A stretch of DNA of 64,000 nt from Paenirhodobacter hankyongi (GTDB lineage Bacteria; Pseudomonadota; Alphaproteobacteria; Rhodobacterales; Rhodobacteraceae). Location of the stretch: contig NZ_RCHI01000006.1 in the NCBI RefSeq assembly GCF_003664585.1, forward strand, positions 124,001-188,000, given 5' to 3'. The position numbers and the translations under genes were made by a program. Shown here one piece after another: positions 49,807 to 61,258 of the stretch. Numbering within the stretch: the stretch's first letter is position 1; each line of letters opens with the position of its first letter. A model generated the notes under the pieces. It made no database searches. It saw only the letters and a program-made list of their open reading frames with translations, and was not told where the DNA came from.

Positions 49807-50451
49807 ATGTTCAGGTTTTGTTTACTCCTTGCCCTCTGCGCGGGACCGGCTTTCGGGGCGATGCTCGACGGCCCGGTGCGGGTGATCGACGGCGACACGC
49901 TGGAGATTTCCGGCGAGCGGGTGCGGCTTTTCGGCATCGATGCGCCCGAGCATGACCAGCGCTGCACCGATGCGGCCGGCCGGCCCTGGGCCTGTGGCAC
50001 ACGCGCGACCGAGGCACTGCGCGACCTGGTCCAGGGCCGGGCCGTGCGCTGTTCGGGCGAGGAGCAGGACCGCTACGGCCGGCTTGTGGCGCGCTGCACC
50101 GTCGCCGGGCGCGACCTTGGCGCGGAGATGGTGCGTGACGGCATGGCCTTCGCCTATCGCCGCTATTCGCTCGATTACGTCGCCGAGGAGGGGCGGGCGA
50201 AGGCGGCCCGGCGCGGGATCTGGGCCGGTGCGGCCGAGAACCCCGCCGCGGTGCGCGCGGGCGCCCGGCCGGTGCAGGCGGCGCCCAAGGACTGCGCGAT
50301 CAAGGGCAACATCTCGTCGCGCGGGCGGATCTATCACCTGCCGGACGACCGCAGCTATGCCAGGACCCGGATCAACACTGCGACGGGCGAGCGCTGGTTC
50401 TGCACCGAGGCCGAGGCACGCGCCGCGGGCTGGCGCCACGCCGGCGACTGA
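49807..50451 (+). CDS. Secreted thermonuclease-like (SNase) protein
   Basis: A 214-residue exported nuclease-fold protein. The signal peptide spans residues 1-17 (LCAGPAFG). The SNase domain follows with VIDGDTLEISGERVRLFGID, and the catalytic Arg/Glu region DRYGRLVARC and GMAFAYRRY; four cysteines suggest periplasmic disulfides. The last 50 residues (CAIKGNISSRGRIYHLPDDR, WFCTEAEARAAGW) are an Excalibur-like module seen after many bacterial SNases. Whether it cleaves nucleic acids is not proved. Start at 49807 fits the signal peptide; no strong ribosome site. Confidence 0.85.
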   Translation: MFRFCLLLALCAGPAFGAMLDGPVRVIDGDTLEISGERVRLFGIDAPEHDQRCTDAAGRPWACGTRATEALRDLVQGRAVRCSGEEQDRYGRLVARCTVAGRDLGAEMVRDGMAFAYRRYSLDYVAEEGRAKAARRGIWAGAAENPAAVRAGARPVQAAPKDCAIKGNISSRGRIYHLPDDRSYARTRINTATGERWFCTEAEARAAGWRHAGD

Positions 50452-50525
50452 GGCACCGCGACGGCGGCGTGGACAAGGGCCGCGCCGCAGCGCAGAGTTG
50501 CCGGACGTCGTTTCGGGAGACTGTC

Positions 50526-51065
50526 ATGGATGCAAAGCTGCGCGCGCTGGCCGAGCGCCTTCTGGGCAAGCCGGTCGAGGCGCTGAGCGAGCGCGACCGG
50601 CGCGTGTTGAAGCGGGTGGCCGAGAAGGCGACGATCTCGCGCGATCTGAGCGTCGAGCACGGCAGCCTTGGCGAGCGCGTCGCCGACCGGGTGGCGGCCT
50701 TCGGCGGCTCCTGGACCTTCATCTTCATCTTCCTCGGGTGCCTCGTGGCCTGGGTGGTGCTGAACGCGGTGCTGCTGATGGCGCCGCCCGACCCTTACCC
50801 CTTCGTCTTCCTGAACCTGATCCTGTCGATGGTCGCGGCCTTTCAGGCGCCGGTGATCATGATGTCGCAAAACCGTCAGGCCGAGAAGGACCGCGAGGCG
50901 GCGGCGCATGACTATGAGGTGAACCTGAAATCCGAGCTCGAGATCATGCGGCTGCACGAGAAGATCGACGACATGCGGATGGTGGCGATCGAGGGGCGGT
51001 TCAAGGAACTCGAGGGGCGACTCGACGAGATTGCCGCGGCGTTGCGCAATCCGCCGCAGGTTTGA
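50526..51065 (+). CDS. DUF1003 membrane protein
   Basis: A 179-residue DUF1003 protein: cytosolic N-terminus with LGERVADRVAAFGGSWTFIF, two membrane spans (about residues 57-82 and 92-112), the conserved NRQAEKDREAAAHDYEVNLK segment and a coiled-coil tail. The function of the family is unknown. CGGGAGAC precedes the ATG at 50526. The stop codon lies inside a perfect 14-bp palindrome of FNR type (51062-51075). A DUF465 gene follows after 68 bases. Confidence 0.85.
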   Translation: MDAKLRALAERLLGKPVEALSERDRRVLKRVAEKATISRDLSVEHGSLGERVADRVAAFGGSWTFIFIFLGCLVAWVVLNAVLLMAPPDPYPFVFLNLILSMVAAFQAPVIMMSQNRQAEKDREAAAHDYEVNLKSELEIMRLHEKIDDMRMVAIEGRFKELEGRLDEIAAALRNPPQV

Positions 51066-51103
51066 CCCGGGTCAAGGCGGGGCGGGCGCTTTCCGGCTAG
51101 GGT
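51062..51103 (+). promoter_or_regulatory. FNR-type box with class II spacing to a -10 element
   Basis: TTGACCCGGGTCAA (51062-51075) fits the FNR/FnrL consensus TTGAY-N4-RTCAA and is a perfect palindrome. TAGGGT (51098-51103) follows; a start near 51110 would put the box centre at about -41.5. It lies upstream of the DUF465 gene at 51134. Confidence 0.5.
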
Positions 51104-51133
51104 TCTCGTGACTTTAAGAGAGGGAGAGGCCAG

Positions 51134-51379
51134 ATGTCCAACACGCCGCACACGCTGCAGGAAGAATTCCCCTTCGCGATCGAGAAGCTGCGCGCGCTCA
51201 AGGGCGCGGACCCGCGCTTTGCGAAGCTGCTCGAGGATTATGACGCGATCAATGACCGTGTGCACCGCGCGGAAACCCATGTCGATGCGATGGACGAGCT
51301 GGCCGAGGTGGCGCTGCGCAAGCAGCGTGCCGCGATCAAGGACGAGATCGCGCGGGCGCTGGCCTTGGCCGACGTCTGA
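51134..51379 (+). CDS. DUF465 (YdcH-like) small protein
   Basis: An 81-residue helical protein of the DUF465 family: FPFAIEKLRALKGADPRFAKLLEDYDAIND followed by a charged helix with RKQRAAIKDEI. The family probably forms short coiled-coil dimers; the role is unknown. AGAGGGAGAGG lies upstream. An FNR-type box in front suggests oxygen-responsive expression. A strong bidirectional terminator follows and separates it from convergent pccR. Confidence 0.85.
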   Translation: MSNTPHTLQEEFPFAIEKLRALKGADPRFAKLLEDYDAINDRVHRAETHVDAMDELAEVALRKQRAAIKDEIARALALADV

Positions 51380-51401
51380 GACGACGGGCTGGCGAAACGG
51401 C

Positions 51402-51429
51402 AAGGCCCCGGGGAAGCCCGGGGCCTTTT
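51402..51429. terminator. Bidirectional terminator DUF465/pccR
   Basis: AAGGCCCCGGG-GAAG-CCCGGGGCCTTTT: perfect 11-bp stem with T-run to the right and A-pair to the left. Confidence 0.9.
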
Positions 51430-51432
51430 CCG

Positions 51433-52827
51433 TCAGGCGATGTCATAGGGCAGCAGGCCGCGCCGGTCCGGGTCGACGCGCAGCCGCCGTTCCAGCGGCG
51501 GCACCGAGCGCTGGTGGCAATCCTTGCGCTCGCAGATCCGGCAGGAAATGCCGATCGGCTGATAGGCGCGGGGGTTCGTCAGTTCCATGTCGTCGGCATA
51601 GACGAGGCCGCGGGCATGGCTGACCTCGCAGCCAAGGCAGATCGCATAGCGCCGCACCGGCGCGGTGAAGGAGCCGCCGGGTTTCGACACGTCGCGCGCC
51701 AGGCACAGATAGCGCACGCCGTCGGGGGTCTCGGCAAGCTGGCGCAGGAAGCGGGTCGGCGTCTCGAAGGCCTGGTGCACGTTCCACAGCGGGCAGGCGC
51801 CGCCGAAGCGGGCGAATTGCAGCCGTGTCGCCGAGTGGCGCTTGGTGATCGTGCCGGCCTGATCGACGCGGACGAAGAAGAAGGGGATCCCCTTCGCGCC
51901 CGGCCGCTGCAGCGTCGAGAGCCGGTGCGCCACCTGCTCGATCGAGGCGCCGAAGATGTCGGCGAGGCGCTCGAGGTCGTGGCGGGTCTCCTGCGCGGCC
52001 TCGAGGAAGGCGCGGTAGGGCATCAGCGCGGCGCCGGCGAAATAGTTCGCCAGCCCGATCTTGGCGATGGCGCGCGAGGTTTCGGACTGGAAGCGCGCAA
52101 GGTCGAGCGTGGCGTCGATCAGCTCGTTCTGGGTGATGAGCGCGACCTGATGCAAAAGCTGGAAGGCCTGGGTCGGGCGCCCGGCATGGGAGGAGATGCG
52201 CAGCGTTTCGCCTTCGCGGGTGCGCAGGGCCGAAATGTCGGAAAACTGCACGTCGACGCCACGCTTCGCCAGCACCTCGATGGCCCGGGAAATCGGGTCC
52301 ATCCTGTTGCCGCCGGGGCAGGAAAAGCGTTCCGCCGCGCGGTCGACCGCATCGAGGTAATTGTCGCAATAGTGAAAGAAGTCGCGCACCTCTTCCCAGG
52401 GGCTTACGACCGTCTGCGCGCCCTCGCGGCCCAGGGCCTCGTCGAGCGAGGCAAGCCGTTCATGCGCCTGCCGATAGGCGCGGTGCAGCTCGAGGAACGA
52501 GCGCGCCAGCGCCGGCGCGTTCGAGGCGGCGAGCCGCAGATCGGCGAGCGGCGGGGCGCCATCGGCAAAGACCGGATCGGCGAGCGCCTCGCGCATGTCG
52601 CTGACCAGCCGCTCGGCATCGCCCGCCGAGAGCTCGGTCACATCCAGCCCGAACTCGCCCGCCAGCGCCAGCACCACCGTGGCCGAGACCGGGCGGTGGT
52701 TGTTCTCCATCTGGTTCAGATAGGGCAGCGAAACGCCCAGCCGGTCGGCGAAGGCCTTCTGCGTCAGACCGAGTCGCGCCCGCGTCTCGCGCAGCTTCAC
52801 CCCGGCGTAGAGTTTCTGAGTCGCCAT
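51433..52827 (-). CDS. pccR: Short-chain fatty acyl-CoA regulator PccR
   Basis: A 464-residue ScfR-family regulator (RamB relatives), which in Rhodobacter activates propionyl-CoA carboxylase genes. Order: XRE HTH (residues about 10-62: VKLRETRARLGLTQKAFADR, SLPYLNQMENNHRPVSA), a middle IrrE/DUF955-like domain, and a C-terminal DUF2083 domain with a Cys cluster (CLGCEVSHA, CRICERKDCHQR) near the end. The start at 52827 has AAGGGAGGG. One TTTGCAAA site overlaps that ribosome site and a second lies 12 bases further up, so it probably represses itself. pccB lies 2 kb away. Confidence 0.88.
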   Translation of the reverse strand: MATQKLYAGVKLRETRARLGLTQKAFADRLGVSLPYLNQMENNHRPVSATVVLALAGEFGLDVTELSAGDAERLVSDMREALADPVFADGAPPLADLRLAASNAPALARSFLELHRAYRQAHERLASLDEALGREGAQTVVSPWEEVRDFFHYCDNYLDAVDRAAERFSCPGGNRMDPISRAIEVLAKRGVDVQFSDISALRTREGETLRISSHAGRPTQAFQLLHQVALITQNELIDATLDLARFQSETSRAIAKIGLANYFAGAALMPYRAFLEAAQETRHDLERLADIFGASIEQVAHRLSTLQRPGAKGIPFFFVRVDQAGTITKRHSATRLQFARFGGACPLWNVHQAFETPTRFLRQLAETPDGVRYLCLARDVSKPGGSFTAPVRRYAICLGCEVSHARGLVYADDMELTNPRAYQPIGISCRICERKDCHQRSVPPLERRLRVDPDRRGLLPYDIA

Positions 52828-52838
52828 CGCGCCCTCCC

Positions 52839-52866
52839 TTTGCAAAGCGAGTGGTAGCTTTGCAAA
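52839..52866. promoter_or_regulatory. Two TTTGCAAA sites upstream of pccR
   Basis: TTTGCAAA at 52839-52846 (touching the pccR ribosome site) and again at 52859-52866. They are identical half-sites 20 bases apart (about two helical turns), as expected for autoregulation by an ScfR protein. Confidence 0.65.
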
Positions 52867-52875
52867 ACTTCGGCG

Positions 52876-54072
52876 TCAAATCCCGAGGCGGCGACGGCGG
52901 TGATAGACCCAGCCGATCGCCGCGACCGAGCCCGCCGAGCACAGCCCCATCAGCACGACAAGCGGCAGCGCGCCGGTGCCCGGGCCGAGGATCAGCCCCG
53001 CGGCCGAGGAAACGATGGCGCCGCCACCGATCGTCAGCGTCGCGCCAAGGCCCGAGGCGGTGCCGGCAAGCTCGGGCCGCACGCTCATCATCCCGGCATT
53101 GGCCGAGGGCAGCGACAGCCCGTTGCCGATGCTGGTCAGCCCGACGGTGCCGAAGAAGAGCACCGGGTGGTGCAGGCCCGCCGCCTCGGCGGCAAGCGAG
53201 AGCGCGAGAATGGCAGTGGCGAAGGCGGTGCCGATCAGCACCATCCGGTCCATGCCAAGCCGCGTGGCGAAGCGGCCCGAGAGGAAATTGCCGATCACAT
53301 AGCCGCCCGCGGGCACTGCGAAGAAATAGCCGACTTCGGCCGGGCTGAGCCCGAAGACCTGCGCGCCGACGAAGGGGGCGCCGCCGAGATAGGCGAAATA
53401 GACCGCCGAGGCGAGTGCCGCGGACAGGCTATAGCCCCAGAACCGGTGCGAGCGCAGCAGCACCGGATAGCCCGCCAGCTGGTCGCGGAAGGGAACGCCG
53501 CCTGCGCTCAGCGTCTCGCCCAGATCGGCCCAGACAAGGGCAAGGGTGAGCGCGCCGAGAACGAAGAGCAGCAGGAAGCTCGACCGCCAGCCGAAGGCGA
53601 CGTCGAGAAAGCCGCCGACCACCGGCCCGACCATCGGCACCAGCGCCATGCCCATGGTGACATAGCCGATCATCGAGGCCGCCTCGGGCCCCGGGAACAT
53701 GTCGCGCACGGCGGCACGCGACAGCACGAAGGAGGTGGCGATCACCGCCTGCGCGAAACGCGCGGCCAGGAAGGTCTCGGCCGAGGGCGCCAGAAGCGTG
53801 CCGAGCGAGGCGAGGGTGAAGACGGCATAGACCGCGAGCAGCACCCGGCGCCGGCCGAAGCGGTCGGAGATCGGCCCGATCACCAGTTGCAGGAGCGCCG
53901 AGACCCCGAGATAGGCCGAGACGGCGAGCTGCATCACCGCGTAATCCACGCCGAAATGCTGCGCCATGCCGGTCAGCGAGGGCAGGAACACGTTCATGCT
54001 GAGCGCGGCAAGCCCGGAGACAAGCACGAGGGTGACGATCTGGGGCGGGGAGCGACGGTTCAGAAAGGCCAT
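52876..54072 (-). CDS. Bcr/CflA family multidrug efflux MFS transporter
   Basis: A 398-residue, twelve-span major facilitator of the Bcr/CflA group (drug:H+ antiporters). Seen: MNVFLPSLTGMAQHFGVDYAVMQ at the first span, the motif A loop GPISDRFGRRRVLLAV, and AGGYVIGNFLSGRFATRLG in the second half. The substrate is unknown (bicyclomycin, sulfathiazole and others in relatives). It lies upstream of pccR in the same direction with 48 bases between; whether they share a message is uncertain because pccR has its own sites. Confidence 0.88.
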   Translation of the reverse strand: MAFLNRRSPPQIVTLVLVSGLAALSMNVFLPSLTGMAQHFGVDYAVMQLAVSAYLGVSALLQLVIGPISDRFGRRRVLLAVYAVFTLASLGTLLAPSAETFLAARFAQAVIATSFVLSRAAVRDMFPGPEAASMIGYVTMGMALVPMVGPVVGGFLDVAFGWRSSFLLLFVLGALTLALVWADLGETLSAGGVPFRDQLAGYPVLLRSHRFWGYSLSAALASAVYFAYLGGAPFVGAQVFGLSPAEVGYFFAVPAGGYVIGNFLSGRFATRLGMDRMVLIGTAFATAILALSLAAEAAGLHHPVLFFGTVGLTSIGNGLSLPSANAGMMSVRPELAGTASGLGATLTIGGGAIVSSAAGLILGPGTGALPLVVLMGLCSAGSVAAIGWVYHRRRRLGI

Positions 54073-54153
54073 GGCTCAGCGCTAGGGGCCGGGGCGGGCT
54101 TTGTCCATCGCGGAAATGTGTCGGCACAAGAGCCGGGTGCGGGGCAGGGGCGC

Positions 54154-54504
54154 TCAGCTGCGGCCGGTGAAGATCACCGCGACGCCCGCGACGATCAGCA
54201 CGAAGCCCGCGACGGTGCGCCAGGTGATCGCCTCGCCCAGCCAGACGGCGTTGAACAGCACGAAGATGGTGAGCGAGATCACCTCCTGGATGGTCTTCAG
54301 CTGCGCCGCCGACAGGGCGCCATAGCCGATCCGGTTCGCCGGCACCTGCAGCAGGTATTCGAAGAAGGCGATGCCCCAGCTGACCAGAATCGCGACGATC
54401 AGTGGCGCCGACTTGAAACGCAGATGGCCATACCAGGCGACCGTCATGAACAGGTTCGAGGCGGTGAGCAGAAGCACGGTGATGAGCGGAGCGGGAAGCG
54501 ACAT
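54154..54504 (-). CDS. DUF486 / DMT-like small membrane protein
   Basis: A 116-residue membrane protein of the DUF486 family (part of the DMT clan), four hydrophobic spans: LITVLLLTASNLFMTVAWYG, APLIVAILVSWGIAFFEYLL, IQEVISLTIFVLFNAVWLG and VAGFVLIVAGVAVIF. The family signature WGIAFFEYLLQVPANRIG is clear. The function is unknown; relatives pair as small exporters. The ATG at 54504 gives the family N-terminus; the longer frame adds Arg-rich sequence. It is co-directional with the MFS gene, 81 bases before it. Confidence 0.82.
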   Translation of the reverse strand: MSLPAPLITVLLLTASNLFMTVAWYGHLRFKSAPLIVAILVSWGIAFFEYLLQVPANRIGYGALSAAQLKTIQEVISLTIFVLFNAVWLGEAITWRTVAGFVLIVAGVAVIFTGRS

Positions 54505-54673
54505 GGCGGACCTGCGACGAGGGGAGACAGCTCGGCTTAGCGCGCCGCGGCCGCTCTCGCCAGAGCCTTTGCAGCGGCGGAGAGCGATGTGCAAGCAAGG
54601 GGTTGCATGTCCTTTCCGGCAGGATCACCTTGCGTCAGGTCGAAGCGGAAGGCGGGAGGAGTCGGCGCCGAAA

Positions 54674-54763
54674 TTCGCGAATATGCAATTCGCACGCAAG
54701 GCGCTGCCAACAATTTGCAAATTTTCGCAAATCCGCTTTGTAATAATCTTGCGCAAGTATAGG
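54674..54763 (+). promoter_or_regulatory. pccB promoter with PccR-type sites
   Basis: TTTGCAAA (54714-54721) and TTCGCAAA (54724-54731) in tandem, plus an outlying TTCGCGAA (54674-54681) and a TTGCGCAA dyad (54749-54756). TATAGG (54758-54763) is the likely -10. The tandem pair ends just before the -35 region, the usual place for an activator. Confidence 0.6.
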
Positions 54764-54789
54764 GTGCGCCAAACGTCGGAGGGGACCCC

Positions 54790-56322
<1,533 letters not shown>

Positions 56323-56332
56323 GGGGCGCGGA

Positions 56333-56776
56333 ATGGGGCGCGTGGCCGGGCAGATGCGACGCCTGAGCAGGGTGGCAGCCGTCATCCTGACCGGGATCGC
56401 GCTTGCCCGGCCCGCCTCCGCCGGGGCGGCGGGGGAGGGTGCGCCGGTTCCGGTGCCTTCCGGCGAGGAGGTGCACTGGATCGAGACGATCCGGGATTCG
56501 CAGGGGCCCGCCGGGCTGACCCTTCGGTTCCGCTTTCTCGCTCCCGCCATCGGGGGCGAGAACCCGATCTCGCAGGAGGCGGCCCAGGCGGACATGCAGG
56601 CGTTGTGCGACGGATTCGCGCTGTCTCGCGTGCCTGAAACCGGACCGACGCCGGCGCAGATCATCATCAGCCTGTCGGACCGGCTTGTCCCCTTCGGGGA
56701 GACCGACGACGACGCGGTGCAGTATTTCGAGGCCTATTCCATTGAGGACGGGGCCTGTGTTTGGGAGTTGTTCTGA
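56333..56776 (+). CDS. Exported protein of unknown function after pccB
   Basis: A 147-residue protein with an N-terminal signal sequence (VAAVILTGIALARPASAG). The mature part has two cysteines (Cys about 92 and 143) and ends in DGACVWELF. I recognise no enzyme motif; a similar exported protein follows pccB in many Rhodobacteraceae, but its role is unknown. It starts 10 bases after the pccB stop with GAGGGG upstream, so it is almost surely in the pccB message. An in-frame ATG at 56354 gives a more typical signal peptide and is a possible alternative. Confidence 0.7.
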   Translation: MGRVAGQMRRLSRVAAVILTGIALARPASAGAAGEGAPVPVPSGEEVHWIETIRDSQGPAGLTLRFRFLAPAIGGENPISQEAAQADMQALCDGFALSRVPETGPTPAQIIISLSDRLVPFGETDDDAVQYFEAYSIEDGACVWELF

Positions 56777-57038
56777 TGCGTGGCGGGAGGAGCCGGAAAG
56801 CAGGGCAGGGGGCGGGCGCGCTGGCGCCGCGCCGCGTGCCGGCGTGCCGCGTGGCTTTTCCGCATCGGGATGATGCGGCCGTGCCACAGCGGCCGCAGAT
56901 TGCATCTTGCCACTTCTTCGCCCTGAAAACGCAAGATATTGTGACTCGGGGCCGGAATCATCCGGCTCTTGGCATGATCGGGGAAAAGGAACCGCGGGAG
57001 ATTTCGCCGCGGCAGCTCCAGCCCCATTGGAGAACAAA

Positions 57039-57158
57039 ATGTCGAAAGCTCTCATCGCTGTTGCTCTGCTCGCCTTCGTCGCCGCCTGCGCCCCGAAGAC
57101 CGAGCCGGCCGCTCCGGCCGTCACGACCGAACCGACCTACACCGGCAAGTACAAGTGA
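57039..57158 (+). CDS. Very small lipoprotein (39 aa)
   Basis: A 39-residue precursor: MSKALIAVALLAFVAAC is a complete lipoprotein signal with lipobox VAAC (Cys17), leaving a mature peptide of 23 residues rich in Pro, Thr and Ala that ends YTGKYK. TTGGAGAAC is the ribosome site. It resembles entericidin-like small lipoproteins in layout. The gene has 262 non-coding bases in front and probably its own promoter. It is typical of the pccB-pccA interval; a role in carboxylase function is unlikely. Confidence 0.75.
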   Translation: MSKALIAVALLAFVAACAPKTEPAAPAVTTEPTYTGKYK

Positions 57159-57314
57159 TCTGATCCGGGGGCGGGGCGCCGCTGCCGCCCCCGGCTTTTC
57201 GCGGGTCGCCGCCCTGGCCTTGCGCCGCGGCGACCTGCTGCCCTCCCGTTGCGTGTTGCAACGGTTGCCTTCGGGCCCGCGGACGTGCGAACTGATCCGT
57301 CAGGAGGGCAGAAC

Positions 57315-57710
57315 ATGCTGAAACATCGCGGATTTCCCGGGCGTTTGCCCGGCACCGACTATCACTTCACGATCCGGCGGGCGAACAAGGAAGGCCCGAC
57401 GAAGATCGTGCGGCGCGAACGCTACAAGGATCGCGCCCCGGCCGACCGCCGGGCCGACGCGGGCTTCATGGCCGCGCTGTGGGACTATTTCGGCGAGGAA
57501 CCCTTCGAGCGCGGCAATCTCGACGCCGGCCGGCTGAGCTGGCTGATCGGGCGCGAGGTCGTGGCCGCCGAGGAACCCTTCGACCCGGCGTCCTATGACC
57601 AGCTGCTGCAGATCGACGTGAAACGCGCGCAGGCCTCGTTCCCCGAGGTCTTCTCCGATCCCGACGCGTTCAGCTGGGACGCGGACGACGAGGAGGACGA
57701 CTGGGCATGA
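57315..57710 (+). CDS. Conserved hypothetical protein, acidic tail
   Basis: A 131-residue soluble protein: a basic N-terminal half (GFPGRLPGTDYHFTIRRANK, IVRRERYKDRAPADRR) and an acidic end (DADDEEDDWA). No known domain is seen. CAGGAGGGC 7 bases before the ATG at 57315 and normal codon use support it as a real gene. It lies in the pccB-pccA interval. The frame that begins in its stop codon (57707) is not convincing as a gene. Confidence 0.65.
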   Translation: MLKHRGFPGRLPGTDYHFTIRRANKEGPTKIVRRERYKDRAPADRRADAGFMAALWDYFGEEPFERGNLDAGRLSWLIGREVVAAEEPFDPASYDQLLQIDVKRAQASFPEVFSDPDAFSWDADDEEDDWA

Positions 57711-58062
57711 ACACGCCGCTCCTTCCGCACCATGGGCAGCTTGCCGCCGACCGGCTTTTCGCCGGGCGGAATGGCTTTGCCAAAGCCGTGCGGGCGGCGC
57801 AGTCTGGTCCCATGGCCGGCCCCCGTTTCCAGGCGGGTGACCGGCCTCACATCCCCACCCTTTCCTTGACGTCGCGGTTCGGCCTTGCGGCCGGACCGCA
57901 CCCCCGTTTCCGCGCCGATCGGCGCCGCCTTGCCGATGCCGACGCGCATCGGCGGTGGCTTGCCGATCGGGCAGAGGGGCGGCGCGAATTGCACTTTTCT
58001 TCACATCGGGCTGCGCTAGGTTCCGTCGCAATAACAACCCCCGATGGAGGCAGTGTTCCGAC
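57711..58062. other. 352-base interval without a supported gene
   Basis: The interval holds several GC-rich dyads (GGCTTTGCCAAAGCC, CGGCC-TTGC-GGCCG, repeated GCCGAT/ATCGGC). A frame opening at 57707 runs through it and across the next lipoprotein gene, but its residues are Arg/Pro-rich shadow-like sequence. Control DNA for the downstream lipoprotein is the likely content. Confidence 0.45.
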
Positions 58063-58275
58063 ATGCGCAAATCCCCGATTCTTCTCGCCCTGCTCGCTGG
58101 TGCCGCTCTGGCCGGCTGCATGGAAACCGACGGCCAGCGCGCCCTTGCCGGCGCCGCGGCGGGTGCCGTCGTCGCCGATGCGACCGACAACAACGCGATC
58201 GCCGGTGCGGCGATCGGCGCGGCCGGCGGTGCGCTGTGCGACGACATGGGCCTGTGCAACAAGCGCGGCTACTGA
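58063..58275 (+). CDS. Glycine-zipper lipoprotein (70 aa)
   Basis: A 70-residue lipoprotein: signal and lipobox LAGC (Cys19), then a glycine-zipper membrane motif (ALAGAAAGAVVADATD, AIAGAAIGAAGGALCDD) with two late cysteines. Glycine-zipper lipoproteins of this kind sit in the outer membrane and often respond to envelope stress. The ATG at 58063 fits the signal; GGAGG lies 12 bases upstream, rather far. A 15-bp hairpin stands between this gene and pccA. Confidence 0.75.
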   Translation: MRKSPILLALLAGAALAGCMETDGQRALAGAAAGAVVADATDNNAIAGAAIGAAGGALCDDMGLCNKRGY

Positions 58276-58326
58276 GACCATTCTGACGGCCCGCCCCGGC
58301 GCGGCCGCTCGACGCCATCCGACCAG

Positions 58327-58360
58327 CAATGCCACCGGGGGACAGCCCCCGGTGGCATTG
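58327..58360 (+). terminator. Perfect 15-bp hairpin upstream of pccA
   Basis: CAATGCCACCGGGGG-ACAG-CCCCCGGTGGCATTG. No T-run follows. It lies 52 bases after the lipoprotein gene and 80 before pccA: a terminator of the former or a leader structure of the latter. Confidence 0.65.
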
Positions 58361-58439
58361 TGCGTTCTCGGGGATCACATCACCAATCATGTTGAGAAGG
58401 CGCGGAACGATTTCCCGCGCCTGGAGGGAAGGGACTGAC

Positions 58440-60446
<2,007 letters not shown>

Positions 60447-60561
60447 TGCAACGGCGGTCGCCGCGGAGGAGGGGGGCCGAGTGCCCCGCCGCCCCGGCGG
60501 CCGCCGGCGCATGCGTTCCGACCTGCCGCGGGGCCGCAAGGCCCCCGGCGTCATTTTCGGG

Positions 60562-61056
60562 TCAGTATCCCGTGGTCATGCCGCTGCCGGCACCGCGCCG
60601 GATCTCCTCGCGCCGGATCGGCATCTTGTCGATCGCGCCGATGATCTCGCGCCCGCTCCAGGGCAGGGGCTTGCGCGCCGCGATGGTGCCGTCCTTCTCG
60701 ATCAGCACCAGCGAGAAGCCGCGCGGGCGCAGCTTGCGGCGCAGCGCGCTCATCGGTTCGGGCGTGGTGTCGGCGATGACGACGACGTCGCGCGCCGCCA
60801 GATCCGGCCAGCGCTCGGCAATCGCGGTCATCTGCTCGGCGAAGGCCGGGTCGGCCGTGCTGTCGGCAAAGACGACGACGGGGCGCTTTTTCCAGACATA
60901 CGTGGCAAGATCGGCTTCCGCCCCGGGCACCGGGGCGAAGGCGGGCGCGGCCGCGGGGGTGTCGGCGGGGTCTTCGGCACGGGCCGGGGCCAGCACCGTC
61001 ATCAGCGCGAAAGATGCTGCTGCCAAAAGGCACAAGGGTCTGATGCGGGGTCTCAT
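60562..61056 (-). CDS. DUF4174 exported protein
   Basis: A 164-residue exported protein with a signal peptide (LCLLAAASFALMTVLAPARA) and a thioredoxin-like DUF4174 domain (LATYVWKKRPVVVFADSTAD, MSALRRKLRPRGFSLVLIEKDG, WSGREIIGAIDKMPIRREE). The Cys pair of true thioredoxins is missing, so redox activity is unlikely. GAGGAGG lies before the ATG at 61056; the longer frame overlaps mcm on the other strand. It lies antisense between pccA and mcm, interrupting that gene pair. Confidence 0.82.
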   Translation of the reverse strand: MRPRIRPLCLLAAASFALMTVLAPARAEDPADTPAAAPAFAPVPGAEADLATYVWKKRPVVVFADSTADPAFAEQMTAIAERWPDLAARDVVVIADTTPEPMSALRRKLRPRGFSLVLIEKDGTIAARKPLPWSGREIIGAIDKMPIRREEIRRGAGSGMTTGY

Positions 61057-61258
61057 GCGGGGCCTCCTCAGGGCAACTATAGGGGCTTGCCGGCGCGGGG
61101 GCCATGGCCCGGCGCGGGGGCCGAAGGATTTTCCGGCCGCCCGTTGACGGGGCCGGGGGTGAGGAGCGTGACCGTGGCGCAAGGCGTCGCCGCGGCTGCA
61201 GGGTTGAAGGGACGCCACCCGGCCCCGGCCGGGCGGTGCTGAGAGAAGGGATCGTTCG

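Noticed and set aside
57707-58438. Frame of 243 codons starting in the stop codon of the acidic protein gene (ATGA)
   Set aside because: It runs through a dyad-rich non-coding stretch, then through the glycine-zipper lipoprotein gene in another frame, and across the 15-bp hairpin. Residue mix is shadow-like. The ATGA overlap looks accidental.
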